Origin: Paenibacillus terricola
Lineage (GTDB): Bacteria > Bacillota > Bacilli > Paenibacillales > Paenibacillaceae
Assembly (NCBI RefSeq): GCF_014779765.1
Contig: NZ_JACXZA010000004.1
Location: 124,001-188,000, forward strand
Length of the DNA: 64,000 nucleotides
Direction: 5' to 3'
Below, in pieces: positions 15,595-25,098 of this stretch. How positions within the stretch are numbered: the first letter of the stretch is position 1; each line of letters begins with the position of its first letter. The notes under the pieces are model-generated. The model was not told the origin of the DNA and searched no databases. It was given only the letters and a program-made list of their open reading frames with translations. The translations under genes were made by a program, and so were the position numbers.

Positions 15595-16923
15595 ATGATA
15601 CAGAGTAATCCCGATTTAGCGGGTCAGCTGCATGAAATGCTAACCGAATTTGCGACACAAGAGCAGATGCCGGGTTTATCCGTTGGCATCGTTAAGGACA
15701 ACCGAGTTTGGTTTGTTGGTGAATATGGAACGGCAGATCTATCAACATGCACTCCCGTTGAACGAAGCACATTGTTCCATCAAGCCTCCGTATCCAAGAC
15801 CTTCGTTGCCTCGGCCGTTATGCAGTTAGTCGAACGCCGCCAAGTGGATTTGGACGCCCCTGTCTCGCAATATCTGCCTTATTTCACAATAGACGACGAG
15901 CGATATTACAGGATTACAGTACGGCAGCTATTGAACCATAATTCAGGTATGCCTGACGAGGACGACTACGGATGGGGCAGGCCGGAATATGATGAGCAAA
16001 GTCTTGAGCGTTATGTACGGGGTCTGAGCGACCGTAAGCTGCTAAGTGATCCTGGCGAGAAATTCGCCTACAGCAATATCGGCTTCGAAATTGTTGGCGA
16101 TCTTATCGCCAAGGTTAGCGGAATGAGCTTTGAGCAGTATATGCGAACGTATATCCTCGAACCGGCAGGAATGCGGTCCAGTTCGTTTCTGAAACAGGAG
16201 GTTGAGACACAGCTGTCTTCACCTCACGTGCTTGGTGCCGCTAACGGATACGGAGTCAGCGTAAGCGACATTTTTCCCTATAATCGGGCGCACGGTCCAA
16301 GCTCTACATTGTATACGAATGCAGAGGACATGTGTCAGTGCATGCTGATGCATCTGAACCGAGGAGTTGCGGAGAACGGTAATGAAGTGCTGCAGCCTGA
16401 CAGCTATGATACGATGTGGAAACCACATGCTGCGACCGGTTTTGCCCTGGTGAATGCGCAGGTTGGGCTCAGTTGGTTTATTGGTGAGTATAACGGGCAG
16501 CGGATTCTTTCCCATACGGGATGGGATACTGGCTTCTTGAGCAATCTGTTTCTCCTTCCTGAATCGAATATCGGAATTGTCGTTATGACTAACTGCGAAT
16601 ATTTGTGGATGGACAATGTATCTTATCCAATTATCGATTGGATGCTTGGCTCGAACATCAAGCATATTAAGCGTTCCGCCGCTCACGCGATCGCCGCAGT
16701 TGCTGCATCCGCCGGAGTAGACGAGGCCGTTGCGGAATATCAGCGAATGCAGATGAACGAGCCAGATCGGTACTATACAGCGGAGTATCAGTTTATTCAA
16801 ATTGCCGATGCGATGAAATGGAGAGGTCACAGGGAGGATGCTGTCCGAATTCTAAAAAGCGCCTCAATAATCCTACCCGACAGCGACGCCATTAGGGATA
16901 AACTGCAGGAGCTGCAATCATAG
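15595..16923 (+). CDS. Serine hydrolase of the beta-lactamase / class C PBP fold
   Basis: 442 aa from ATG 15595, chosen because AAGGGGGC lies just ahead; an in-frame ATG at 15526 lacks an RBS. The active-site triad of the family is visible: SVSK as the SxxK nucleophile motif (about residue 65), YSN (about 163) and HTG (about 308, in LSHTGWDTGF). No signal peptide is seen, so the enzyme is likely cytoplasmic, acting as an esterase or peptidase rather than an exported beta-lactamase. A C-terminal helical extension of about 80 aa follows the catalytic domain. Substrate unknown. Confidence 0.87.
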   Translation: MIQSNPDLAGQLHEMLTEFATQEQMPGLSVGIVKDNRVWFVGEYGTADLSTCTPVERSTLFHQASVSKTFVASAVMQLVERRQVDLDAPVSQYLPYFTIDDERYYRITVRQLLNHNSGMPDEDDYGWGRPEYDEQSLERYVRGLSDRKLLSDPGEKFAYSNIGFEIVGDLIAKVSGMSFEQYMRTYILEPAGMRSSSFLKQEVETQLSSPHVLGAANGYGVSVSDIFPYNRAHGPSSTLYTNAEDMCQCMLMHLNRGVAENGNEVLQPDSYDTMWKPHAATGFALVNAQVGLSWFIGEYNGQRILSHTGWDTGFLSNLFLLPESNIGIVVMTNCEYLWMDNVSYPIIDWMLGSNIKHIKRSAAHAIAAVAASAGVDEAVAEYQRMQMNEPDRYYTAEYQFIQIADAMKWRGHREDAVRILKSASIILPDSDAIRDKLQELQS

Positions 16924-16975
16924 TTGTAGCTAAAAGGGGATACTTCGTGTGAGGGTCCATTCTATATGGAAAAGC

Positions 16976-17013
16976 AAAGAAGGCAGGTCCGGATTTCCGG
17001 CCTGCCTTCTCTC
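16976..17013. terminator. Bidirectional terminator between convergent genes
   Basis: GAAGGCAGG pairs with CCTGCCTTC, with an inner CCGG/CCGG, between the hydrolase gene (+) and the TVP38 gene (-). Confidence 0.75.
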
Positions 17014-17015
17014 GT

Positions 17016-17699
17016 TTATAAGTTAACCTCATTCGATTTCTTATGTCTCTTCTTATTAATACGATAAAGATAAATGCCCGCTAGGACGACGATGACGGTC
17101 ACAATAATGTAGATCCGGTTGTGAGCCGATGCGGATATTAAGCCGAAGGACAACGAGGAGAGGACGAGGCCATAAACCAGGTTGCCGATCGTCGTTGCGA
17201 GAACGAAATGCGTTGTTCGGATCGTGCTTAACCCCGACGTAATATTGATTAGGTTAGTCGGCATAAGCGGAAGAATACGGCCGAACAGCACGTAGGTGAA
17301 GCCGTTCTTCTCGATCCTAGCCTGAAACTGTTGGATCTTGGGCGAACCCGCGAATACGTCGCGGAATAAATAACGGATCGACAGGAAGACCAGCGTGCTG
17401 CCAATGACGCTGCAGAAACAACCGTACAGATAGCCCTCTAGGAAACCGAATAACGTTATATTGGCTGTAATGACCAAGATAAGCGGAATGAACGTGAAGA
17501 TGTTCTGCAGCGTCATAATGACAAGCATAATCAGCATGATGAGGCCGATATCATCGTGTGCGATCTCTCGGATCGTATCCGGTGTTAAGTCTGCGACAGT
17601 GTAGCCGCTGCTTCTTATTAAGTAGAACAGGAACAGCAGGAAGACCAGATAGCCTGCCAAGCGTATTATTAATTTACGTTTATTCATGAAGAACCACAT
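17016..17699 (-). CDS. TVP38/TMEM64 (DedA-like) membrane protein
   Basis: 227 aa with five to six hydrophobic segments. The central region holds the VTT/SNARE-associated features: GFLEGYLYGCFCSVIGSTLVFL, then a soluble loop, then FGRILPLMPTNLINITSGLS, where the FGRxLPLxPtnliN motif is the family hallmark. A basic C-terminal tail (RINKKRHKK) follows the last helix. Such proteins are lipid-scramblase-like membrane proteins, and the bacterial role is not fixed. Start uncertain: ATG 17699 is only 1 nt from AAAGGAG, while ATG 17687 is 13 nt away. Confidence 0.85.
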   Translation of the reverse strand: MWFFMNKRKLIIRLAGYLVFLLFLFYLIRSSGYTVADLTPDTIREIAHDDIGLIMLIMLVIMTLQNIFTFIPLILVITANITLFGFLEGYLYGCFCSVIGSTLVFLSIRYLFRDVFAGSPKIQQFQARIEKNGFTYVLFGRILPLMPTNLINITSGLSTIRTTHFVLATTIGNLVYGLVLSSLSFGLISASAHNRIYIIVTVIVVLAGIYLYRINKKRHKKSNEVNL

Positions 17700-17867
17700 A
17701 CTCCTTTAGGTTACCTAACTAATTATATTATAGCGAAAATTACCCCGAAGATGTAAGCAGTAATAATGAGTAATTATGCGAATCGGGGAGACGCGCCGCT
17801 GCTCTTATAGTAGAATGAATGCTGCTAGCCTTTATTAGTTGGTTTGAAAGGGTTGAAGTACAGCATC

Positions 17868-19079
17868 ATGGAAATCACACAACATGCCAATCGTCGTTCA
17901 GGAACAGCCAAATCGGGCTTCCCGATTTCTCTGCTCTCGTTAACGATTGGCGCCTTCGCTATCGGTATGACCGAATTCGTCATTATGGGGATTCTGCCTA
18001 ATGTGGCAGACGATCTGAACGTATCGATCTCCGCTGCTGGACAGCTCATTACAATGTACGCATTAGGTGTGGCAGTAGGGGCACCTATTCTTACCGTATT
18101 AACGCACCGGATTCCACAGAAGAAGCTGTTGATCTTCCTTATGCTCTTATTCATTGTGGGCAATGGTGTATCGGTGATAGCACCGAATTACGCCGTTCTT
18201 ATGGGAGCGCGGGTGCTCACTGCCTTGACGCATGGTACCTTCTTCGGCGTCGGAGCGGTTATTGCAGCAAATTTAGTTCATCCTGATCGAAGAGCTGGGG
18301 CTGTATCTGTCATGATGGCGGGACTCACGATCGCCAACATTCTTGGCGTGCCGCTCGGCACCTACATCGGGCAGCATATGGGATGGCGAGCCTCCTTCGG
18401 TGCTATTGCGCTGATGGGCGTTATCGCCTTAATCGGCGTCGCTATTCTCATACCGCGTCTCAAGCAGGAGAAGTCGATCAGCATCAAACAGCAGATTGCA
18501 GCGCTGATCAGTCCGAAGCTATTGGTGTTCCTGCTCATCTGTGCGCTGGGCAACTCGGGCTTGTTCGCTGTCTTTACGTACATCACGCCGCTGCTTGTCG
18601 ATATCACAGGCTTTGCTGAACATAGCGTGACTTGGATTCTCGTTCTGTTCGGCATCGGCGTTACGGTCGGCAATATCGTCGGCGGCAAGCTGGCGGACTG
18701 GAAGCTGATGCCCTCGATTCTTGGCATCTATTGCGTAATCGTCATTGCGCTAACGGCGTTAACGTTCACGATTCATAATGAGATCGCTGCGGTGGCAACG
18801 ATCTTCGTCTGGGGGGCGGGTTCATTTGCCGTTATGCCAGGTCTGCAGGTTCGGATCATGAGTATCGCGAAAGGCGCACCTGCGTTGGCATCTACGTCGA
18901 GCCATTCAGCAGGCAATCTCGGCAATGCGGTTGGTGCGTTCGTTGGCGGATGGGTCATTACGCACCTGTCACTGTCATCTCTTCCTTGGGTGGGTGCGAT
19001 CCTTGTAGGTCTAGCGCTGGCGGTTGGAGCGGGCAGCATGGTTTCGGAGCGCCTTGCAGTCACTCGCAATGAGAAGTAA
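17868..19079 (+). CDS. MFS drug/sugar exporter, DHA1 (AraJ-like) family
   Basis: 403 aa with 12 predicted membrane segments. Motif A-like and motif C-like stretches fit the 12-span DHA1 exporters: GMTEFVIMGILPNVADDLNVS in helix 1 and GLTIANILGVPLGTYIGQ in helix 5, the latter being the antiporter motif. It is predicted to expel a small molecule in exchange for protons. ATG 17868 is preferred; an in-frame TTG at 17844 would add eight residues, and the RBS does not separate them well. The AraC-type regulator downstream may control it, but a terminator lies between the two. Confidence 0.85.
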   Translation: MEITQHANRRSGTAKSGFPISLLSLTIGAFAIGMTEFVIMGILPNVADDLNVSISAAGQLITMYALGVAVGAPILTVLTHRIPQKKLLIFLMLLFIVGNGVSVIAPNYAVLMGARVLTALTHGTFFGVGAVIAANLVHPDRRAGAVSVMMAGLTIANILGVPLGTYIGQHMGWRASFGAIALMGVIALIGVAILIPRLKQEKSISIKQQIAALISPKLLVFLLICALGNSGLFAVFTYITPLLVDITGFAEHSVTWILVLFGIGVTVGNIVGGKLADWKLMPSILGIYCVIVIALTALTFTIHNEIAAVATIFVWGAGSFAVMPGLQVRIMSIAKGAPALASTSSHSAGNLGNAVGAFVGGWVITHLSLSSLPWVGAILVGLALAVGAGSMVSERLAVTRNEK

Positions 19080-19090
19080 TCATTCATAAG

Positions 19091-19123
19091 GAAGGGGCAC
19101 CTGAGAGGGTGCCCTTTCGGTTT
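19091..19123 (+). terminator. Terminator after the MFS gene
   Basis: AAGGGGCACC pairs with GGGTGCCCTTT over a GAGA-type loop; the T run is short. Confidence 0.65.
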
Positions 19124-19143
19124 CAAATCGAAAAGGGGGAAGA

Positions 19144-20196
19144 ATGGTCATGCATTCTGCATCGAATAGGAGGTCGTTGATCGCCAACCGTATCCGAATT
19201 CATCCGGGGTTTTGGACGGGACTACACCAATTGGGCATTCCCGCCTCTGAAGTTGCTCGCCAAGCACAATTGCTGCCTGCTATTGTCACGGATTCAACAG
19301 TAGCCGCTTCCGAATACTTCGCGATCTGGCAGGCTTATTCGGACCTCATTGGGGATACCGCTGATGCAATTATCAGGCTTGCCACTGCCTTCGAGACCAC
19401 GCATTACCCTCCGGCTGCATTGGCCACTTTTCATGCTCGTGACTATCGGGACGCACTTAATCGAATGGTTCGATACAAACGCTTGTGTCCACCTGAGAGC
19501 TTGCAGTTATTCGAGAATAGTGACTACTGTACGATACAACTGGATTGGTTGGATACGGAACAACCTGGGCCACCGGTACTCATAGGTATAACGCTGGCGT
19601 ATCTTCTAGAGCTTGGCCGTCGGGGCACGGGGCAACCCCTTAAGGCACAGTCGGTTGAGTTTATGCATCCAATGGGTAACTTATCTGCTCTCGAAATTTA
19701 TTTTGGCTGCCCCGTCCGAGTTGGTGCGGGATGCAATCGTCTAACATTGTCTCAGGAAGATCTGGATCGTCCCTTCGTCTCCTACAACGAGGAACTGCTT
19801 GAGATCCTGACTCCTGTTCTGGATCAATCATTGAATGAGCTGCAGCCCATCCCCTCTATTGCAGAGAAGGTCAAATGGATTATGAAGCGGAGCTTCGCAA
19901 GGGGGCGGCCTGATATTCAGCATATCGCATCCGAGCTTGGGATGAGCAACCGCACCTTGCAGCGCCGACTGACTGACGAAGGCGTGAGCTTCAAGCAGCT
20001 TCTAGCACAAGCCCGGCATGAACAGGCGCTCGTTCATTTAGCAGATCCGTCGGTAGAAATTAAGGAAGTGGCTTTCTTAACGGGGTATGAGGATATCAAT
20101 TCGTTTTATCGCGCTTTTCGCACGTGGGAGGGAGATACGCCATCGAATTGGCGCGCTAAGCATGAACATTGGCGTGGTGGGCTAGTTACGGATTAA
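19144..20196 (+). CDS. AraC-family regulator with Arabinose_bd-type N-domain
   Basis: 350 aa. Residues 15-205 resemble the PF12625 sensory domain of OruR/ArgR-like AraC proteins (GFWTGLHQLGIP, then ATFHARDYRDALNRMVRYKRLCPPE). The C-terminal HTH_18 domain (about 245-335) shows IASELGMSNRTLQRRLTDEG and KEVAFLTGYEDINSFYRAFR. It probably activates the SDR gene that starts 54 bp downstream and may also affect the MFS exporter. The inducer is unknown. RBS AAGGGGGA; ATG 19150 is an alternative start. Confidence 0.87.
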   Translation: MVMHSASNRRSLIANRIRIHPGFWTGLHQLGIPASEVARQAQLLPAIVTDSTVAASEYFAIWQAYSDLIGDTADAIIRLATAFETTHYPPAALATFHARDYRDALNRMVRYKRLCPPESLQLFENSDYCTIQLDWLDTEQPGPPVLIGITLAYLLELGRRGTGQPLKAQSVEFMHPMGNLSALEIYFGCPVRVGAGCNRLTLSQEDLDRPFVSYNEELLEILTPVLDQSLNELQPIPSIAEKVKWIMKRSFARGRPDIQHIASELGMSNRTLQRRLTDEGVSFKQLLAQARHEQALVHLADPSVEIKEVAFLTGYEDINSFYRAFRTWEGDTPSNWRAKHEHWRGGLVTD

Positions 20197-20250
20197 TCCA
20201 ATCGGGCTACGATTATTATCGAGAACGTTGATAATAAGGAGATATGCATC

Positions 20251-21045
20251 GTGGATATGGGATTAATGAATAGAACAGCACTCGTCACAGGGTCGACAAG
20301 AGGCATCGGTAAAGCTATTGCAAAAGAACTTGCGAGGGAAGGCGTCAACGTGTTGATCAATGGACGCGATCAAGAAGAGGTTGAACGCGTTGTCCAAGAG
20401 ATTAAGGCGGAGTTTCCGGCGACCACGCCCCGTAATGCGGCCGCAGATATCGTTGACAGCCAACAAAGGGCTGCTTTATTTAATAAGTTTCCCGATATTG
20501 ATATTCTAGTGAACAACATGGGTATCTATGAGATTATGAAGTATGAAGATGTAAGCGATGAAGTGTGGGAAACGTATTTCCGCACGAATGTGCTAGCCGC
20601 CAATGGACTATGCAAGCTCTATTTGCCCCAAATGCTGAAGCGTGAGTTCGGACGTATTCTGTTTATTGCGAGTGAAGAAGCTGTAATGCCGTCTGGGTTA
20701 ATGCCTCATTATGGGGTAACTAAGTCCATGCTATTATCCTTGTCCAAGAGCTTGTCAAAGCTTACAATCGGTACAGAAGTAACGATCAATACACTTTTGC
20801 CGGGACCTACACTATCTGAGAATGTGCATCAAATAATTGAAAGTGTCTATGCGAATGAGGATATGACTTGGGCGGAGAAAGAGAATCGTTTCATGACAAC
20901 GAACCTGCCTCAATCCGAAATTCAACGCTTCATCCGACCAAGCGAAATTGGCAGATTAGCCGCATTCGTATGCAGTCCATATGCATCGGCATTCAGAGGC
21001 TCTCCAATCCGGATGGATGGAGGCATGGTACCGACTATCTTCTAA
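20251..21045 (+). CDS. SDR-family oxidoreductase
   Basis: 264 aa, GTG start behind AAGGAGATATGCATC. Rossmann fold with TGSTRGIG (residues 10-17), NNMG (about 90) and catalytic YGVTK (YxxxK, about 153-157), preceded by the FIASEEA serine position. It is an NAD(P)-dependent classical short-chain dehydrogenase/reductase, length typical. Directly preceded by the AraC regulator and followed by the WYL regulator, so its expression is likely controlled locally. Substrate unknown. Confidence 0.88.
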   Translation: MDMGLMNRTALVTGSTRGIGKAIAKELAREGVNVLINGRDQEEVERVVQEIKAEFPATTPRNAAADIVDSQQRAALFNKFPDIDILVNNMGIYEIMKYEDVSDEVWETYFRTNVLAANGLCKLYLPQMLKREFGRILFIASEEAVMPSGLMPHYGVTKSMLLSLSKSLSKLTIGTEVTINTLLPGPTLSENVHQIIESVYANEDMTWAEKENRFMTTNLPQSEIQRFIRPSEIGRLAAFVCSPYASAFRGSPIRMDGGMVPTIF

Positions 21046-21086
21046 TAGACGCTTTCTTCAATATCGCGTGGAAATGAGGAATTCCG

Positions 21087-22061
21087 GTGGCCAAATGGGA
21101 TAACATGCTGTCCATGCTGTGGATGCTTCGATCAGGCAGGAAGCTTACGGCTGCGCAGATTGCAGACAGTCTGGAGATTAGCGTCCGCACCGTGTACCGA
21201 TATATCGATGCGCTATGCGCCAGCGGCGTGCCGGTTGTTGCGGAAGCGGGCCACGATGGCGGTGTTCGCATTCTGGACAGCTTCAAGGAGACGCCATTGT
21301 TCTTCAACGCCATGGAGCTGAAAGCCCTCGTGGATGCGTATAAATTTGCGCAGGGTGCAGGTTATCCGTATGCAGAGGAGCTGGAGAGCGCGCTCAAGAA
21401 GGTGGAGAACGGCCTGCATGAGGAACAACGGCATGATCTATTCCGCCAGACGAACGGCCTGGATGTCATCTCGCCAGCCCGGCCGCCCTCCGTCGTTCCA
21501 TTATTGAGGGAGCTGGAACAGGCGGCGCAAGAAGGATATACCGTTCGTATCGCTTATCGCAAAGAGAAAGCAGAGCAGGCCGATGAACGTGAAGTCGATC
21601 CGTATGGCCTCGCGTATGACCGGAACGAATGGTACATGGCTGCATTTTGCCATCAAGCCCATGCGATACGGACTTTCCGAGTCGACCGCATCGAACGTTT
21701 GGAGCTGACTGAGGCGAAATTCGTGAAGCCGGATCATTTCTCCGCATCCGCCTATTTCCGTGTTCAATCGGAGAGGAACCGGGAGTCGGAAGAACCACCA
21801 ATCGTCATTCAAATCGAGGGAGAACCCGATGCGCTGAACGCATTGTGCAGTCATTGGCATCTGCGCCACTATGTGATGGAGCGGACGGATCGCGATGTTC
21901 GATTTCTGCTCGACGCCGCGACGATGAATAAGTATCTGCCAATGTATCTGATCACATTCGGCACTTCCATTCGTATACGGGAGCCGCAGGAGCTGAAGCA
22001 TACCATTAAGGAAATGGCGTATCGTATCGCGCGCAATTGTGAAGAAGATGACTCCGCTTGA
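21087..22061 (+). CDS. HTH + WYL-domain transcriptional regulator (YafY type)
   Basis: 324 aa, GTG start with AGGAATTCC ahead. The N-terminal winged HTH (residues 1-60: LTAAQIADSLEISVRTVYRYIDAL) is followed by a WYL domain (about 140-215) with DPYGLAYDRNEWYMAAFCHQ and RTFRVDRI, then a WCX C-terminal domain. WYL proteins sense a ligand or nucleic acid and act as repressors or activators. It probably shares a transcript with the SDR upstream or the DinB gene downstream. Confidence 0.87.
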   Translation: MAKWDNMLSMLWMLRSGRKLTAAQIADSLEISVRTVYRYIDALCASGVPVVAEAGHDGGVRILDSFKETPLFFNAMELKALVDAYKFAQGAGYPYAEELESALKKVENGLHEEQRHDLFRQTNGLDVISPARPPSVVPLLRELEQAAQEGYTVRIAYRKEKAEQADEREVDPYGLAYDRNEWYMAAFCHQAHAIRTFRVDRIERLELTEAKFVKPDHFSASAYFRVQSERNRESEEPPIVIQIEGEPDALNALCSHWHLRHYVMERTDRDVRFLLDAATMNKYLPMYLITFGTSIRIREPQELKHTIKEMAYRIARNCEEDDSA

Positions 22062-22161
22062 ACTTCGCTGACAGCCATTGTCAGTGAAGCTGGTATACGA
22101 TAAAGGCAAGGTAAAAGCAACCAGCCACACATTAACGTATACAAGAAAGGTGGATTTCACT

Positions 22162-22674
22162 ATGCTTCATCATGCACACCAATTGTACGATTACAATTTC
22201 TGGGCGAACGATCGGCTGTTCGCTCATCTTCAGCAGCTTCCGGAGGACGTGTTCAACGCCGAGATAACAAGCGTGTTCCCGACTGTATCGGTCACGCTCG
22301 GCCATATGTATGTGTTCGAGATGCTATTCATGTCCGTGCTGTCAGGGCTCTCGAACGAAGCTATTTATCCCGAGATGATGAAGTGGAGAGTGAATGTTCA
22401 GGGCCGCACGCTTGCTGAGATGCAGGAGCTCTTCGCTGAAGCTGCCCGGCAGTTCCGTGAACTGCTAGATCGTACGCCTGATCCGGATAAGCCAATCACC
22501 ATTGAGCATCCTAGTTATGGCCGAATGGATACGCGCTTCTCTGACATCTTGCAGCATGTCGTTAACCATGGGACGTACCACCGTGGCAATGTCACCGCAA
22601 TGCTGAGGCAGCAAGGACATACGGGCGTCTCGACGGACTATATCTTTTATTTGGCTGAACGTGTTTCAATCTAG
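22162..22674 (+). CDS. DinB/YfiT-family four-helix-bundle protein
   Basis: 170 aa from ATG 22162, chosen because AAAGGTGG lies 8 nt ahead; the longer in-frame start at 22078 lacks an RBS. The fold signature is clear: helix 1 HQLYDYNFWANDRL, the metal-ligand His in LGHMY, and the paired histidines in HVVNHGTYHRGNV. DinB proteins bind a divalent metal through three His. Many are thiol transferases or enzymes of unknown substrate in bacilli. Confidence 0.85.
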   Translation: MLHHAHQLYDYNFWANDRLFAHLQQLPEDVFNAEITSVFPTVSVTLGHMYVFEMLFMSVLSGLSNEAIYPEMMKWRVNVQGRTLAEMQELFAEAARQFRELLDRTPDPDKPITIEHPSYGRMDTRFSDILQHVVNHGTYHRGNVTAMLRQQGHTGVSTDYIFYLAERVSI

Positions 22675-22680
22675 ATATGA

Positions 22681-22720
22681 AAAAAGCAGGCATCGGTCAT
22701 GAACCGATGCCTGCTTCTAT
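22681..22720. terminator. Bidirectional terminator between DinB and nspC
   Basis: AAGCAGGCATCGGT pairs with ACCGATGCCTGCTT, flanked by A and T runs; it can serve both converging units. Confidence 0.85.
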
Positions 22721-22721
22721 T

Positions 22722-23849
22722 TCACGCTAGACGCGTCTTGAAATCTTCATAACCGAACTCGCGTACGACACGGCAGTCGCCGTCACGGCCTTTAACCGCA
22801 ATAGCCGGAAGCGGCATGCCATTGAACGTGTTCGTCTTGACCATGGAGTAGATCGCCATGTCTTCGAACACGACGCGGTCGCCTTCTTGGAGCGGACGAT
22901 CGAACGAATAGTCGCCGATAACGTCGCCTGTGAGGCAAGTTTGACCTGCAAGGCGATACGTGAATGCTTTCTCGCCAGGCTCGCCAGATTGTTGAAGCGG
23001 CGGTCGGTATGGCATTTCCAAGACGTCTGGCATGTGGCATGTCGCAGATGTATCGAGAATGGCAATATCGATGCCGTTCTTATGAAAGTCGAGAACGGAT
23101 GCAACCATGTAGCCTGCGTTCAGCGCAACCGCTTCGCCTGGCTCCAGGTATACCTCTAAGCCATAATCGTTCTGCATACGTTTGATGCAAGCTTCGAGTC
23201 TTGGGATATCATAATCATCTCTTGTAATATGATGCCCACCACCGAAGTTGATCCATTCCATCTTCGGCAGCCATTCGCCGAATTTCTCCACGACTGCATT
23301 AAGCGTCGTCTCGAGATCGTCGGAGTTCTGCTGGCACAGCGTATGGAAGTGCAGTCCCGTCACGCCTTCAAGCAGCTCCGGACGGAACTGATCGACAAGC
23401 GCGCCGAAACGCGAGCCCGTGGAGCATGGATCATAGATCTCATGTCCAATCTGTGTCGAGCATTGCGGATTGATGCGCAGGCCAACCTTACGGCCAGCCT
23501 TAAGCGCCTTATCCTTGAACTTCTCCAGCTGGGAGAAGGAGTTGAAAATAATGTGATCGCAGATGGACAGAATCTCATCCAATTCCTCAGCCCGGTAGGC
23601 AGGGGCAAAGACATGCGTTTCTTTGCCCATTTCTTCGTAACCGAGACGTGCTTCAAACAAGCCGCTTGCCGTTGTTCCGCTCAAGTATTCGCCAATCAGG
23701 GGGTACATGGTTGTCATGGAGAATGCTTTCTGGGCTAGAACGATCTTCGCTCCCGTACGCTGCATAACGCCGCTGAGGATCTTCAGATTTTTCTCGATGA
23801 GCGCCTCGTCGACGACATAGCAAGGTGTAGGTAGCTCTTCGAACTTCAT
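22722..23849 (-). CDS. nspC: Carboxynorspermidine/carboxyspermidine decarboxylase
   Basis: 375 aa, PLP-dependent fold-III decarboxylase of the alanine-racemase/ornithine decarboxylase class. The PLP lysine lies in VLAQKAFS (about 41), the glycine loop in NFGGGHHI, EPGEAV is present, and the catalytic cysteine is in GQTCLTGDVIGDY. It removes CO2 from carboxy(nor)spermidine to give (nor)spermidine, the second step of the aspartate-semialdehyde route. The start lies 1 nt past the stop of the dehydrogenase gene, so translation is probably coupled. Length and motifs match NspC. Which polyamine is the native product cannot be read from sequence. Confidence 0.93.
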   Translation of the reverse strand: MKFEELPTPCYVVDEALIEKNLKILSGVMQRTGAKIVLAQKAFSMTTMYPLIGEYLSGTTASGLFEARLGYEEMGKETHVFAPAYRAEELDEILSICDHIIFNSFSQLEKFKDKALKAGRKVGLRINPQCSTQIGHEIYDPCSTGSRFGALVDQFRPELLEGVTGLHFHTLCQQNSDDLETTLNAVVEKFGEWLPKMEWINFGGGHHITRDDYDIPRLEACIKRMQNDYGLEVYLEPGEAVALNAGYMVASVLDFHKNGIDIAILDTSATCHMPDVLEMPYRPPLQQSGEPGEKAFTYRLAGQTCLTGDVIGDYSFDRPLQEGDRVVFEDMAIYSMVKTNTFNGMPLPAIAVKGRDGDCRVVREFGYEDFKTRLA

Positions 23850-23850
23850 C

Positions 23851-25098
23851 TTAGCGAACCATTACCGGTTGTTTTGCAACTGCAGGTGCATCCTGACCGT
23901 CATCAACCAATACCGGATTAAAGTCTTCTACCCATGGAAGTCCCCATTTGTTCAACTCTTCCATGAATGGATCTGGATCGAACTCTTCAACATTGTATAC
24001 GCCTGGTTTGTTCCATTTGCCTGTCAGAACCATTGCGGCGCCGATCATTGCAGGAACGCCAGTCGTGTAAGAGATCGCTTGCGATCCCACTTCTTTGTAG
24101 CACTCTTGGTGGTCGCATACGTTGTATACATAGTACGTTTTTGCAACGCCGTCTTTTTTGCCTTGGAAAATGCAGCCGATATTCGTTTTGCCAACTGTAC
24201 GTGGTCCAAGCGAAGCTGGATCTGGCAGAACTGCTTTCAGGAACTGCAGCGGGATGATTTGTTTGCCTTCGAACTCGATTGGTTCGATCGACGTCATGCC
24301 CACGTTCTCCAGTGCGCGAAGGTGCGTCAGGTAGCTTTGGCCGAACGTCATGAAGAAGCGGATACGCTTCAGACCTGGCATGTTCTGTGCAAGGGACTCC
24401 AGCTCTTCATGGTACAGCAGGTACATATCTTTAGGGCCGACTTCAGCGAAGTTGTACTCGCGTTTGATTTCCATTGGCTTCGTTTCGATCCATTCGCCGT
24501 TCTCCCAGTAGCGGCCGTTAGCCGATACTTCGCGAATGTTGATCTCTGGGTTGAAGTTCGTTGCGAACGGATAGCCATGGTCGCCGCCGTTGCAGTCGAG
24601 AATGTCGATGTACTCGATCTCGTCGAAGTAGTGCTTCAGTGCATAAGCGGAGAATACGCCCGTTACGCCTGGGTCGAAGCCGCTGCCGAGCAGTGCCGTG
24701 ATGCCGGCTTTCTCGAAGCGCTCGCGGTATTCCCACTGCCAGCTGTATTCGAATTTCGCCGTATCATGCGGCTCGTAGTTGGCTGTATCCATATAGTGTG
24801 TCTTCGTCGCCAGGCATGCATCCATGATCGTGAGATCTTGGTAAGGCAGAGCCAGGTTCATAACGATGTCTGGTTTAAACTCGTTGATCAGCGCAATCAG
24901 CTCTTCAACATTGTCTGCATCAACTTGTGCAGTCGTAATTTTCGTTTTGCCGCCATCGAGTTTTGCTTTCAGATCATCGCATTTCGATTTCGTACGGCTT
25001 GCGATACAGATTTCTTCGAAAACCTCACTGTTTTGAACACATTTGTGGATGGCAACCGATGCCACACCGCCACAACCAATTACTAACGCTTTGCCCAT
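23851..25098 (-). CDS. Carboxynorspermidine dehydrogenase (saccharopine dehydrogenase family)
   Basis: 415 aa behind AAGGGGATTG. N-terminal Rossmann fold VIGCGGVASVAIHKC, then DIVMNLALPYQDLTIMDACL and GSGFDPGVTGVFSAYA, which are characteristic of the CANSDH branch of saccharopine-dehydrogenase-like proteins. It reduces the Schiff base of aspartate semialdehyde with putrescine or diaminopropane, using NADPH, to carboxy(nor)spermidine, the substrate of NspC directly downstream. First gene of a two-gene operon behind a long leader ending in an intrinsic terminator. Pairing with nspC makes the assignment strong. Confidence 0.93.
   Translation of the reverse strand: MGKALVIGCGGVASVAIHKCVQNSEVFEEICIASRTKSKCDDLKAKLDGGKTKITTAQVDADNVEELIALINEFKPDIVMNLALPYQDLTIMDACLATKTHYMDTANYEPHDTAKFEYSWQWEYRERFEKAGITALLGSGFDPGVTGVFSAYALKHYFDEIEYIDILDCNGGDHGYPFATNFNPEINIREVSANGRYWENGEWIETKPMEIKREYNFAEVGPKDMYLLYHEELESLAQNMPGLKRIRFFMTFGQSYLTHLRALENVGMTSIEPIEFEGKQIIPLQFLKAVLPDPASLGPRTVGKTNIGCIFQGKKDGVAKTYYVYNVCDHQECYKEVGSQAISYTTGVPAMIGAAMVLTGKWNKPGVYNVEEFDPDPFMEELNKWGLPWVEDFNPVLVDDGQDAPAVAKQPVMVR

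Noticed and set aside
23869-25086. 405-codon plus-strand ORF opposite the carboxynorspermidine dehydrogenase
   Set aside because: It mirrors the well-supported minus-strand gene, has low-complexity hydrophobic composition and no RBS.
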